Assembly: GCF_033097505.1 (NCBI RefSeq) | Contig: NZ_AP028654.1 | Span: 1,942,001-2,006,000 of the forward strand | Direction: 5' to 3' | DNA length: 64,000 nucleotides | Source of the DNA: Helicovermis profundi | GTDB lineage: Bacteria > Bacillota > Clostridia > Peptostreptococcales > Acidaminobacteraceae | Shown here: positions 54,845 through 63,817 of the stretch, piece after piece | How positions within the stretch are numbered: the first letter of the stretch is position 1 | How the letters are laid out: every line of letters starts with the position of its first letter | Program-made: the position numbers and the translations under genes | Notes under the pieces: model-generated | Told to the model about the DNA's origin: nothing | Seen by the model: only the letters and a program-made list of their open reading frames with translations | The model's database searches: none

Positions 54845-56088
54845 TAATTTTTTCCTCCTGTTAATTTAACTTTTTCACGTTTGATTTTAGAATTTTCATG
54901 CTTATTTAGTAACTTAATAGGCGTTAAATCTCCTGTATATTTATCTAATATAAAAATATTTTTCATATCAGGTGAATACCTTAAAGTAATTCTTTGTTTA
55001 GAAAATCTATAATGCACTTCATATTCCACTTCATTAATTACAACTACATTATCTGTTGAAACTCGCCGCTCTATTTCAAGTAGAAAACTTTTATAAATAT
55101 GATCTTCACTTAATCTTTTGATAAGCGCTGATTCACTAAAAAAACGGTCCATTGGTGATAATCCGTTTAAAGAACTATGAATCTTTTGATTGTAAGATTT
55201 TACATATATTAAAAGTGATAAACGAAGATCCTCGAGTGATGAAAAATCATTCATGTTAAGTCCACTCATCCACTGTTGTTTAAGGGTTTTAAAGAACCTT
55301 TCTACCTTAGCTTTTCCAGTTGGTGTATAAGGTGGATTGTAGTTAAGCGTTGAACCAATGCGAGCAGCAAGTAAGGTGATTTGCTTATTTTTATATGAAG
55401 ATCCATTATCAAAATTTAGTCGTTTTGGTCTTCCATATTTTGAAACTGCAGATTTTAGTACAGACATTACATTAACTGTATTATCATTAAAAAATACGTC
55501 AATACCAGTTATCATACGTGAAGCATCATCTAACATAGCAATAATCCACACTTTATGTTTTTTCCTATTAATCATTAAGTAAGGTCCAACACTGCTGTCA
55601 CCACACCATACTTCATTGATATGAGGACGCTCATATCTTCTCATATCCTTATTATTGGTATAAAGATTATTTTTATTTAATTGATTTACATATCTATTAA
55701 TTGTTGAAAGTGAAATTTCACCTTTGTTAATAGTGCCATTACTAATTAACTTTTGATGAATTAATGTAGCAGGAATTCTTGGATATTCACTTTTAAGATA
55801 GTTAATTTGCTCTATCATATCATCATCAAGTTTTCTTGATTGACCTGTATCATTACGCCTTTTAGGCATTAGACCATCAAAACCATATTTTTGATAACTA
55901 TAGTACCAACGCTCTATAGTTGTAGCCGAAATAATAGTATCCATGCCCCTCGGATTGGTATAAGTGTTATGAGAGGCATCACGAAAAAAAGCCTTATTAG
56001 ATTTCGAATCATCACATGTTCCGCTAATTAATGGAGCAAGAATGCTATACCTAAAAAGTGCAATTTTTTGCTTATCATCGTTATTCAT
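54844..56088 (-). CDS. DDE (rve-type) transposase
   Basis: Encodes 414 residues; ATG 56088 after AGGAGG. A helix-turn-helix half (ISATTIERWYYSYQKYGFDG) precedes the catalytic core: first Asp in HINEVWCGDSSVGPYL, second in KRLNFDNGSSYKNK, and Glu in TPTGKAKVERFFKTLK. A C-terminal Mu-type beta barrel follows (VVINEVEYEVHYRFSKQRIT). It cuts and joins the transposon ends. Confidence 0.93.
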   Translation of the reverse strand: MNNDDKQKIALFRYSILAPLISGTCDDSKSNKAFFRDASHNTYTNPRGMDTIISATTIERWYYSYQKYGFDGLMPKRRNDTGQSRKLDDDMIEQINYLKSEYPRIPATLIHQKLISNGTINKGEISLSTINRYVNQLNKNNLYTNNKDMRRYERPHINEVWCGDSSVGPYLMINRKKHKVWIIAMLDDASRMITGIDVFFNDNTVNVMSVLKSAVSKYGRPKRLNFDNGSSYKNKQITLLAARIGSTLNYNPPYTPTGKAKVERFFKTLKQQWMSGLNMNDFSSLEDLRLSLLIYVKSYNQKIHSSLNGLSPMDRFFSESALIKRLSEDHIYKSFLLEIERRVSTDNVVVINEVEYEVHYRFSKQRITLRYSPDMKNIFILDKYTGDLTPIKLLNKHENSKIKREKVKLTGGKN

Positions 56089-56152
56089 TAAAAAATCCTC
56101 CTGTATTTATAAGTTTATTAGGAGTATAAATCATTAAAAAGTAAGCGTAAAA

Positions 56153-56677
56153 CTAAGTTATGTGGGTGTTATTAAATAAAATATTTGAAGTGCTTTTAAT
56201 TTGCATAAACTGTCTATTATATTTTTTAAAAGACATAATAGTTGTAAATTTATGATTTATTGGTATCTTAAAAACAGCTAATCGCTCTCTCCAGTGCCGA
56301 TTGAACTGACGAATAATATATCTAATGTTACTTTCATCAATAAGTAAGTTGTTGATCATAATATTTTCGAAAGGTAATTTTTTTAAATAAGTCTGAATAA
56401 CTGTGATAATATCCTTTAATAATATTTGAGAATAAGGAACAATCCAACTTGGTAGAACTGATTCAGTTTTACCACAACATTTACAGATTAATCTTAGAAT
56501 TTTTAGTTCGTATAATTTACCAGAAATTTTAATAAAACGTTTATAATAGGCGTGTTTAATAAGACAGCCCTTTTGGCCACAGCTACAAGAAAGGCGATGA
56601 AACGGTAAATGATCAATCATCGTATTATAAGAATTTTGTGAAAAAGACTTGATTATTGTAGAAAAAATAGTTATCAT
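56153..56677 (-). CDS. DUF6431-like zinc-ribbon protein of the transposon
   Basis: Encodes 174 residues. Two cysteine pairs, LSCSCGQKGC and LICKCCGKTESVLPSWIVPY, form probable zinc ribbons, followed by helices with a possible helix-turn-helix (ESNIRYIIRQFNRHWRERLA). Similar proteins accompany this transposase/ATPase pair in Clostridia; a DNA-binding role at transposon ends is inference. No good ribosome binding site precedes the ATG. Confidence 0.72.
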   Translation of the reverse strand: MITIFSTIIKSFSQNSYNTMIDHLPFHRLSCSCGQKGCLIKHAYYKRFIKISGKLYELKILRLICKCCGKTESVLPSWIVPYSQILLKDIITVIQTYLKKLPFENIMINNLLIDESNIRYIIRQFNRHWRERLAVFKIPINHKFTTIMSFKKYNRQFMQIKSTSNILFNNTHIT

Positions 56678-56801
56678 AATATATGTCTTACTTATGAAAA
56701 TCCTATGGATTTACGTAAGCATTTAGAAAGGCAGAAGAAACTTTCGAAGGGCTCTTCTGTCTTTTTTCCTTTCTTAATTATTTTATGATAGCATAACATA
56801 A

Positions 56802-56861
56802 AAAGGGCCTATATTAAATAATCTGATTAAAATTTAGTCAATTATTTAATGTAGGTCCTTT
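56802..56861 (-). terminator. 60-bp palindrome near the right transposon end
   Basis: Minus strand AAAGG-A-CCTACATTAAATAAT pairs with ATTATTTAATATAGG-C-CCTTT, then TTTTATG. It would stop transcripts entering the transposon from the operon outside. A TTGACT...TTTAAT promoter-like pair lies in its loop and right arm. A second hairpin, CAGAAG / CTTCTG, is at about 56733-56759. Confidence 0.6.
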
Positions 56862-56915
56862 GTTTATTTTGAAGAATAATAAGTGTTATAATAGTAAATA
56901 AAATGCCTATCTACA

Positions 56916-56921
56916 GCTATA
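56916..56921. repeat. Target-site duplication, right copy (GCTATA)
   Basis: Second copy of GCTATA, directly after the ACA end at 56913-56915. Confidence 0.85.
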
Positions 56922-56992
56922 CACTTCCCACTACTAGGGTATGTTAGGGACTTTCACCCGTTAGATTGTGCCCATGCTGGGCACACTAAAAA

Positions 56993-57025
56993 AAAGGTTA
57001 CTTCTAATAAATAGAAATAACCTTT
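56993..57025 (-). terminator. Terminator of the complex I-like operon
   Basis: AAAGGTTA-C-TTCT / AGAA-A-TAACCTTT around a 7-base loop, followed on the minus strand by eight T residues and A, then the intron 5' end. Confidence 0.88.
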
Positions 57026-57048
57026 AATAATATTAATATCACAGTGTA

Positions 57049-58884
57049 TTAATTTTTGTTTTTTGCTTTATTATATAAATATTCATCAATACCCATAGCT
57101 GCTTTATGTCCATCTGCAACTGCAGTTATAATATCAGGTCCTCTTGTTATATCACCACCTGCAAACAGCCAAGGATATCCTTCAACCTGACCATCTTCTT
57201 TTACTTTTATTTTATTTCTTGAAATCTCTAGATTATCAATAATTTCATCAGTAAAATATTCAAAATCCGGATCACTACCTACTGACATAAATACTTCTTT
57301 AGCGTAAATTTCTTCAGTCTCGTCTGTGCATGTTGTTTTAGCTTTTCCACTTTCAGTCATTACTGAAGTACATCTTGCAACTTTTACTCCGTAAATTTTA
57401 TTGTTATCATCAATTAATATCTCAACTGGTGATCTATCAAGATGAAATTTAAGACCTTCTTCTGTTCCTTCTTCAAATTCTTCAGGATCACAAGCTAAAA
57501 ATTGTGATGGCTTTCTAGCAATAAATTTAATATTTGTTTTACCATTTTTTATGGTTTGGAGTCTTAAAAGTGATCTAGCGACGTCAAATGAAACATCACC
57601 ACCACCAATAACAATTAAATCGTCTTCAAACTCAGGCATTTCGCCTAAATTTCTTGAATAGTCTCTAGATTCTTGAAGAAATTTAGCAGCAAATCTAATA
57701 TCTGGATGATCTACATTTTTAACTCTAAGTTTTTTAGGAATCCAATTTCCGGTTCCTGAAAATACAGCATCATGAGTATTTTTTATTTCATCAAAAGATA
57801 TATCTCTACCAACTTTCGTATTAACAATAAAATTAACTCCCATTTTTCTTATCATTTCAACATCTTCTTTTACAGATTCTTCTGGAAGTCTATATTCTGG
57901 AACCCCATATCTTACCGCTCCACCAAGAAGTGGTTTTTCTTCATATATATCTACTTCATATCCTAAAGTTCTTAAATAGTAAGCACATGATAGGCCAGCA
58001 GGTCCACCACCAATAATACCTACTTTACCATTAATTTTTTCAGATACATTCGAAAGAACAACTCTTTCAAAATCTTCTTTAGGTGTATTATCAATTATAT
58101 ACCTTTTAAGCCATCTAATAGCTACAGGTTTTCCTCTATTTCCTATAACACATGCACTTTCACATGTATGTGTACAAACCCTACCACAAACATTTGAAAG
58201 TGGGTTAGTTTTATAAAGATAATCTATTCCTTCTTCCATATTTTCTGTCCAAACTGACTTAATATATTCTGGAATATTCATATGTGCAGGACATGTAAAT
58301 GTGCATATTCCACATTCCACACATCTTGAAGCTTCTGCAATAGCCATTTCCTTTGAATAACCTTTAATAATTTCCATAAAAGATTCAGCTCTTCCATCAT
58401 GTTTAATTTCATCCATTTTATATCTTTCTAAATCTAAAAGCTCAGAAACTTCATCTCGAACATATCCATCTTTATATTCAATTTCATGAATTCCATCAAT
58501 TTCTGGAAGAAAATAAAATGTATCTGCATCCTTTGAAAGATGAATATATTCTTTTGACATAGATAAGGAATCAGATGTACATATATCAACACATAGTGCA
58601 CAAAAACTACATCTACCATAATCTATTGCAGGTCTTTCTGGCTTATTGCCTTTTGATTGTTCTAAAGTTGGAATTTCTATCATATTGATTGCATTTGTTG
58701 GGCATATTTCTGCACAAGTACCACATCCTACGCATTTATCCCAGTCATTAATATGAAATCCTCTATAATTATCAGATGCTTCTCTTGGAGTATCAAAAAC
58801 TAAAGTTTTAGGAATTGTAACAGGCTTTTTAGTTAGATATTTCCAAGCACCAATTGGTGAAAAAACACTTTTATCTTTAGCCAA
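57049..58884 (-). CDS. NuoI-GltD fusion: double [4Fe-4S] ferredoxin joined to an NAD(P)H-binding flavoprotein
   Basis: Encodes 611 residues; TTG start with AAGGGGG. Residues ~45-115 hold two [4Fe-4S] motifs, CVGCGTCAEICP and CSFCALCVDICT, as in NuoI. From ~185 a GltD/NfnB-like part begins: CVECGICTFTCPAHMNIPEY, CGRVCTHTCESACVIGNRG, the FAD motif VGIIGGGPAGLSCAYYLR and the NAD(P)H motif DLIVIGGGDVSFDVARSL, ending FAGGDITRGPDIITAVADGH. It should pass electrons between NAD(P)H and the peripheral arm, in place of NuoEFG. Direction is not known. Last gene of the cluster. Confidence 0.9.
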   Translation of the reverse strand: MAKDKSVFSPIGAWKYLTKKPVTIPKTLVFDTPREASDNYRGFHINDWDKCVGCGTCAEICPTNAINMIEIPTLEQSKGNKPERPAIDYGRCSFCALCVDICTSDSLSMSKEYIHLSKDADTFYFLPEIDGIHEIEYKDGYVRDEVSELLDLERYKMDEIKHDGRAESFMEIIKGYSKEMAIAEASRCVECGICTFTCPAHMNIPEYIKSVWTENMEEGIDYLYKTNPLSNVCGRVCTHTCESACVIGNRGKPVAIRWLKRYIIDNTPKEDFERVVLSNVSEKINGKVGIIGGGPAGLSCAYYLRTLGYEVDIYEEKPLLGGAVRYGVPEYRLPEESVKEDVEMIRKMGVNFIVNTKVGRDISFDEIKNTHDAVFSGTGNWIPKKLRVKNVDHPDIRFAAKFLQESRDYSRNLGEMPEFEDDLIVIGGGDVSFDVARSLLRLQTIKNGKTNIKFIARKPSQFLACDPEEFEEGTEEGLKFHLDRSPVEILIDDNNKIYGVKVARCTSVMTESGKAKTTCTDETEEIYAKEVFMSVGSDPDFEYFTDEIIDNLEISRNKIKVKEDGQVEGYPWLFAGGDITRGPDIITAVADGHKAAMGIDEYLYNKAKNKN

Positions 58885-58897
58885 TTTTTTTTCCCCC

Positions 58898-60007
58898 TTA
58901 CCTATCTATTTCTGGCGCACAAACATCCATAGTAGCCATCCAAATTGATGCATCATCAATTCTGTGCCCAGGTAAATATTTTTCAACTCCAAGTAGTCCT
59001 TGAGGATAAGATGCTCCTCTTACAGCTATTCTATACGGTTTATCTGATCCATCAGATACCATTAAATAACCATATTCTCCTCTTGAAGATTCAATAACTG
59101 GATAAACCATGCCAGATGGAACTGTCCATCTAATTGCATTGCCCGTTGAATAACTAACTCTTACCGGTCCTTCTTTAGGCATTTTTTCTAACGACTGTCT
59201 AATAATTCTAACACTTTGTTTCATTTCAATTAATTTATAAGAAACTCTAGTATATGCATCAGAATACGGACCAAAGGGAACATCAAATTCAACTTGATCA
59301 TATCTTGCATAAGGCTTTACTTTTCTTATATCATTTGCTTTATTAAAGGCACTTCTCATTCCAATTCCAGTAACACCTAGCTCGTGAACTACTTCTTTAG
59401 GAAGTAAAATATTATCTTTTAATCTAGCATGGATAATCGGATTTTTTAAGATTAATTCTTCGTACTCTGGAAATCTTGTTTCAATATAATCTAAAAATTT
59501 TATGATTTCCTCTTCAATCCCTTTCGGCAAATCTTTTCTTACCCCTCCAGCAACAATATACATATGGTAAACTCTAGCACCAGTTATTTTTTCGAAAATA
59601 TCGAGTATTAAATCTCTATCAGCTACCGACCAATAACTTGCAGTATATAAACCCGTTGGTCCACCAATTCCACCAAATGACATTAAATGAATTGCAAGCC
59701 TTGCTAGCTCTAAAATTATCATACGAATCCAATGAGCTCTTTCAGGAACCTCAATTTTAGCTAATTTTTCAACTCCCATTGCATAAACCATTTCATTTAT
59801 ATCAGGTTCTACAACACAAATTCTTGGAATAAGAGCGATATTACCCATCCAATATCTTCGCTCCATTAATTTTTCAAAACCACGGTGTAACATTCCAGGC
59901 ATTGGATTTGCTTTTTTTATTATATCTCCATCTACGTACATATGCACACTATAGTTACCATGCATTCCAGGATGCTGAGGTCCTAAAAACAATTTAACTT
60001 CTTTCAT
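58898..60007 (-). CDS. NuoD-like / group 4 hydrogenase-like large subunit
   Basis: Encodes 369 residues. LGPQHPGMHGNYSVHMYVDG is the quinone-site segment of NuoD. The two places where [NiFe] hydrogenases have CxxC read PRICVVEPD (C64, E67) and DVCAPEIDR (C363, E366): the first Cys is kept and the second is Glu in both. So it should not bind Ni-Fe normally; it may be closer to Mbx/Mbs-type subunits. It lies 13 bases before the fusion gene and overlaps nuoC by one base. Confidence 0.9.
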   Translation of the reverse strand: MKEVKLFLGPQHPGMHGNYSVHMYVDGDIIKKANPMPGMLHRGFEKLMERRYWMGNIALIPRICVVEPDINEMVYAMGVEKLAKIEVPERAHWIRMIILELARLAIHLMSFGGIGGPTGLYTASYWSVADRDLILDIFEKITGARVYHMYIVAGGVRKDLPKGIEEEIIKFLDYIETRFPEYEELILKNPIIHARLKDNILLPKEVVHELGVTGIGMRSAFNKANDIRKVKPYARYDQVEFDVPFGPYSDAYTRVSYKLIEMKQSVRIIRQSLEKMPKEGPVRVSYSTGNAIRWTVPSGMVYPVIESSRGEYGYLMVSDGSDKPYRIAVRGASYPQGLLGVEKYLPGHRIDDASIWMATMDVCAPEIDR

Positions 60008-60522
60008 TATTTTTCGCCTCCCTTTTCTGAAATGAATTTTGATTTATATTCTCTTGGTGCATATTTTTTATCGGAATATGCTTGTGTATCAAAATCTTTT
60101 CTCATTGGAGGCTCTGCGTCCCATAATTCAAGGAATAAATGTTTATATGATCTTTCATTACCTTCAAATTCTACTCCAAAAAATTCATGAACATCCCTTT
60201 CATAGAACTCTGCGCCAGGGTAAATTTCCATAACAGTTCTAAATAATGGTTTATCTCTATCTAATTTAGTTCTAACTAATATATGAATACCACTGTCCCA
60301 ATTAAAAATTACGTACACTAATTGAAGCACACCCTCTTTAAGCCAATCTACACACGTTAATATACTTAACTGTGTATATCCATCTGATTTTAGATATGCT
60401 AAAACTGTATGAATATCTTTTTCTTCTAAATCAATCGCCATTTGCATATCATCAGGATAATCAACGCTTAATATGTTAAATTTACTATTTAAATTTTCAT
60501 AAATGCTATTCATGGAATTCAT
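60007..60522 (-). CDS. NuoC-like subunit
   Basis: Encodes about 171 residues (start among ATG 60531, 60522 and 60513 is unsure; GGGGAGG precedes all three). The family part has YVIFNWDSGIHILVRTKLDR, MEIYPGAEFYERDVHEFFGV, FEGNERSYKHLFLELWDAEP and PMRKDFD. It holds the NuoB-NuoD pair together. It overlaps the nuoB end by about 17 bases. Confidence 0.9.
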   Translation of the reverse strand: MNSMNSIYENLNSKFNILSVDYPDDMQMAIDLEEKDIHTVLAYLKSDGYTQLSILTCVDWLKEGVLQLVYVIFNWDSGIHILVRTKLDRDKPLFRTVMEIYPGAEFYERDVHEFFGVEFEGNERSYKHLFLELWDAEPPMRKDFDTQAYSDKKYAPREYKSKFISEKGGEK

Positions 60523-61078
60523 CTTTAACATACACCTCCCCTAATGAATGTAATTGATTTTCATGGTACCAATCATAATTTTCTTGATAGTGTTTCCAGC
60601 CCTTTGCTTCACCCTTTTTTATCATAGATATAAGAGTGTCAAAACCATTCATAACAGCTTCCGGTCTTGGCATACATCCTGCTATATATAAATCTACAGG
60701 TAAATAATGATCCAATTGTTTCATAGTTGCATATGAATCATAGTAAATACCTCCGTTAATAGTACATGATCCAAATCCTATAACGTATTTAGGATCTTGC
60801 ATCTGTTCATAAGAATATATAACACGTCTTAAAGTTTTTGCACTTAAATATCCTGTGATAAGAAGAACATCTGCCTGTCTTGGTGTTGCCATAGGACCCA
60901 TACCAAGTTGCTCCATATCAAATCTTGAAGTCATTGTTGGTGGCATTTCTATTGCACCACAACCAGTACAATACCACATCATCCAAATTGAATTCGCTCT
61001 AAAATAGTCACCTATTTTTTCCCATACTTTTCTCATGTCTTTTTTATCTTTTTCTAAATTATTACTAATAATCTCCAC
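60506..61078 (-). CDS. NuoB-like / hydrogenase small-subunit-like protein
   Basis: Encodes 190 residues; GTG start. The cluster ligands are CTGCGAIE (C37, C40), IGFGSCTINGG and YIAGCMPRPEAVMNGF. The CxxC pattern is as in group 4 hydrogenases; complex I NuoB has adjacent cysteines (CC). It carries the cluster next to the NuoD site. Confidence 0.92.
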   Translation of the reverse strand: MEIISNNLEKDKKDMRKVWEKIGDYFRANSIWMMWYCTGCGAIEMPPTMTSRFDMEQLGMGPMATPRQADVLLITGYLSAKTLRRVIYSYEQMQDPKYVIGFGSCTINGGIYYDSYATMKQLDHYLPVDLYIAGCMPRPEAVMNGFDTLISMIKKGEAKGWKHYQENYDWYHENQLHSLGEVYVKDEFHE

Positions 61079-61081
61079 TCT

Positions 61082-61993
61082 TTAAGACACCCCCAAACCT
61101 GTAAATATAATGATTAAACCTTGTATAAATGCAAGTGCAAGTGGCACCTTGTAATAAAACTTAACCGCTTGGTCAATTTTAAATCTTGGAAATACTCCAG
61201 CAATTATATTCATAAATGTATAAAGCAGAGCGTACTTAATCATAAATTCAAGAGGACTTGCTCCTCCACCAAAAAATATATGCACAATTATTGATACTTC
61301 AATAAATGTTGAAAATTCGTGAAGTAAAAATAGCATTCCTAAATGTCTTCCACCATACTCAACCATTGGTCCAGATGCTATTTCAGCAGGAGCAATAAAT
61401 GAATCAAAAGGTTTTTTACCAAGCATTCCTTGTAAACAAATTAAAGCAAGTATTCCTCCAAGTGGAAATCTAAAGAAGTTCCACCCCATTACTCCAGCGC
61501 CTTGCTGAAGTGCTGCAAATCCTGAAAGTGATGAAGTTTTAAAAGCAAAAATAAATGAAACTATTAAAACCATAAATGGCACATCATATGCAAGCATATT
61601 TGTTAAGGCACGACTTACACCAATACTTGCCCACGGGTTACCTGAACCCGATGCACTCATTGCCATTCCAAGCATACCAACAGCAAGTAAGTAAGTAATA
61701 ATAAAGATATTATCTACATCAGGGAAGGCCTTTAACGGACCAATTGGAATTAAAATAGCAGTTGCCATAATTCCACCAAGTGCCATTATTACTCCAAAAT
61801 CAAATATCCATCCATGACTTGTAGATCCTTTACTCATAGCTTTAAATATATCTATATATTGCTGAAACCATCTCGGTCCTCTTCTTCTTTGAAGTCTTGC
61901 CATTACTTTTCTATTTATTCCAGTAATACTTGTTTGAAAAAAGAATGCAAATAATAAAAGTAAAAATGCATAAATAAAATTCATTATATTCAT
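61082..61993 (-). CDS. NuoH/EchB-like membrane subunit
   Basis: Encodes 303 residues with about eight membrane helices. MARLQRRRGPRWFQQYIDIF is the NuoH start motif, and KKPFDSFIAPAEIASGPMVE with YGGRHLGMLFLLHEF the acidic loop, of the Mbh/Ech-like type. It links the peripheral arm to the ion pumps. It overlaps the antiporter-like gene by 4 bases (ATGA). Confidence 0.93.
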   Translation of the reverse strand: MNIMNFIYAFLLLLFAFFFQTSITGINRKVMARLQRRRGPRWFQQYIDIFKAMSKGSTSHGWIFDFGVIMALGGIMATAILIPIGPLKAFPDVDNIFIITYLLAVGMLGMAMSASGSGNPWASIGVSRALTNMLAYDVPFMVLIVSFIFAFKTSSLSGFAALQQGAGVMGWNFFRFPLGGILALICLQGMLGKKPFDSFIAPAEIASGPMVEYGGRHLGMLFLLHEFSTFIEVSIIVHIFFGGGASPLEFMIKYALLYTFMNIIAGVFPRFKIDQAVKFYYKVPLALAFIQGLIIIFTGLGVS

Positions 61994-63816
61994 ATATTAA
62001 CACCGCCTAAAAAAATTAATGTCATAATAGCCATGGCCCAAAAGACTGTAATACTTGGTTTATGACTAAAGAATAGAGAATTTATAAGTAGTCCAAATTC
62101 TTCTGTCTTAATTGCAAATTTATCTAAAAACTTTTCAACTGACGGATGGTTTTTATAAAGTCTTTCAAATGGAGCGTAGAAACTATTTGCATAATGATAA
62201 AGCTCCGGAGTATATATAAATTCAGCTGAAGTAAAGGTATCCATTAAGCCAACTTTTCTACTCTTTGGAAGAACTAAAAATATCACTAAACTTATCATAA
62301 AACCAAATCCAAATATAAGAGCAACTTTATTTGAATTTAATACACCGTTTATTGCAACTATTGTATTTCCATTCATCATAATTGGATCAATACCAATTGA
62401 TGATTGAATTTCACCAATAACTGCTAATAAATATTTAGGAAAAACTCCAAAGAAAATTGACATAGCTGCTAATATAACCATTGGAATTTTCATAAATATT
62501 GTAGAAGGTTTTATATTTTCGTATTTAGGTGCTAACTGACCAAGGAAAAGCCCAGCAAGTGGTCTAAATACATATAAGAAAGAACCAATTGAACCGAAAA
62601 ATGCTGCAAAAGCTATAAATATTAGTCCTTTACTTGCAAGCCCTTGAACAATCAACCATTTTGAAACAAATCCACCCATAGGAGGAATTCCAGCAAGAGA
62701 AATTATAGAAATCAAATAAACTACATAAGAAACTGGCATTTTATGAATCATACCACCAAGCTCTGATATTTTTGTTGTTCCAGTTCTATGAGCAATTGCT
62801 GCAATTGTAAGAAATGCTGCAGCAGAAGCTATTGCATGATTAAATATATGCATAAGAGCACCTGCAAATGTTAATTGATCCATCATAAGAAGACCCACTA
62901 ATATATATCCACCATTTGCAACGGATGAATATGCAATTAATTTTTTCGCATCATCTTGCTTTATTGCCATTAATGTACCTACTACCATACTAATTGCACC
63001 AAGCACCATAAGTAGATATATTTGAACTGGCATACCCATAATTTTTAAACTAGTCGAAAAGGCTTTATAAGCTGGAAGAACTCCAACACTTATATAGGCT
63101 ATAAATGCTCCCATTTTAACAAGTCCACCTGAAAGTACTGGTGAAAATGTATGAGGTGCACTACCATGAGCTAGTGGAAGCCAAATATGGAATGGGAATA
63201 TACCAATTTTAGTTAAACCAGCCATAATAAATGTAAAGAATACAAAGCTAGCAATAGTTGGCTGAGTTGCTAAAAATGCAAATGCCTCGTTTATATTAAA
63301 AGTTCCTGATTTTGAATAAACAAACATTATTGCAAATAGAGTTGCCATTGAACCAACACTACTTATTGTATAGTAAACAACTGCTGCTCTTCTTGATTTT
63401 CCAAGTGGAACTATAAAGGTTGAAGACCATACAACTATTTCCCAAAATATAAATAAGGTTATTAAATCTGCTGAAAAAAACAGTCCGACAGTTGCAGCTA
63501 AAGAAAACATATAAAGAAAATTATAACTACTTTTATGAAGTATTTTTTCCATCCAATATGGATTAAAAAATGATGTTGACGAATATATAAGTACCATTAT
63601 TATTGAAAAATACCACCCAATAGCAGTAACTTTAAAATTCATATAAAGCAAAGTAAATTCATTTCCTATATTGCTTTTCCCTAAAAATAATATAAGCAAA
63701 CTGATTGTAGAAAATAAAACTGTTAAATAAGCTCCTGCCTTACTATTTTGTTTAGATACTGCATAAGTAACAATTGCAGATATAATCATAAATAGAATTA
63801 ATGTAGAAAAACCCAA
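61990..63816 (-). CDS. NuoL/MrpD-like proton- or sodium-translocating subunit
   Basis: Encodes 608 residues with 14 or more helices; TTG start at 63816 with AAGGAGGG. Antiporter motifs: FFSADLITLFIFWEIVVWSS (the conserved Glu on TM5), GLTKIGIFPFHIWLPLAHGS (Lys and His of TM7), and HIFNHAIASAAAFLTIAAIA. It is one of at least two pump subunits of the complex. Confidence 0.92.
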   Translation of the reverse strand: MGFSTLILFMIISAIVTYAVSKQNSKAGAYLTVLFSTISLLILFLGKSNIGNEFTLLYMNFKVTAIGWYFSIIMVLIYSSTSFFNPYWMEKILHKSSYNFLYMFSLAATVGLFFSADLITLFIFWEIVVWSSTFIVPLGKSRRAAVVYYTISSVGSMATLFAIMFVYSKSGTFNINEAFAFLATQPTIASFVFFTFIMAGLTKIGIFPFHIWLPLAHGSAPHTFSPVLSGGLVKMGAFIAYISVGVLPAYKAFSTSLKIMGMPVQIYLLMVLGAISMVVGTLMAIKQDDAKKLIAYSSVANGGYILVGLLMMDQLTFAGALMHIFNHAIASAAAFLTIAAIAHRTGTTKISELGGMIHKMPVSYVVYLISIISLAGIPPMGGFVSKWLIVQGLASKGLIFIAFAAFFGSIGSFLYVFRPLAGLFLGQLAPKYENIKPSTIFMKIPMVILAAMSIFFGVFPKYLLAVIGEIQSSIGIDPIMMNGNTIVAINGVLNSNKVALIFGFGFMISLVIFLVLPKSRKVGLMDTFTSAEFIYTPELYHYANSFYAPFERLYKNHPSVEKFLDKFAIKTEEFGLLINSLFFSHKPSITVFWAMAIMTLIFLGGVNI

Positions 63817-63817
63817 A

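Larger units (their letters stand above)
53871..56915 (-). mobile_element. Three-gene DDE/AAA transposon inserted in the group II intron
   Basis: 3,045 bp with ends TGTTGATTGTCAAATTATTT (left, plus strand) and TGTAGATAGGCATTTTATTT (right, minus strand), about 15 of 20 matching, and a GCTATA duplication. An inner ATTCTTCAAA motif recurs near both ends, likely transposase sites. It carries a DUF6431 protein, a DDE transposase and an AAA ATPase in one minus-strand operon. The TGT...ACA ends and 6-bp duplication recall the Tn552/Mu-like group. Confidence 0.88.
52032..56986 (-). mobile_element. Group II intron, class C-like, split by a transposon
   Basis: On the minus strand the intron begins GTGTGCCCAGCATGGG at 56986 and ends CTATCCGAT at 52032. 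Domain V is about 52072-52106 (GCCGTATACG-AGAC-CCGTATGTACGG) with a CGC triad. The two halves (56922-56986 and 52032-53870) join at the transposon target to give about 1,904 bases including the maturase gene. The 5' exon ends in the terminator at 56993-57025 followed by TTTTTTTTA, the typical insertion point of class C introns. Splicing of the interrupted RNA is uncertain. Confidence 0.85.

Noticed and set aside
58898-60007. Functional [NiFe] hydrogenase large subunit
   Set aside because: Two of the four Ni-Fe cysteines are Glu and no hydrogenase maturation genes are seen in the window.
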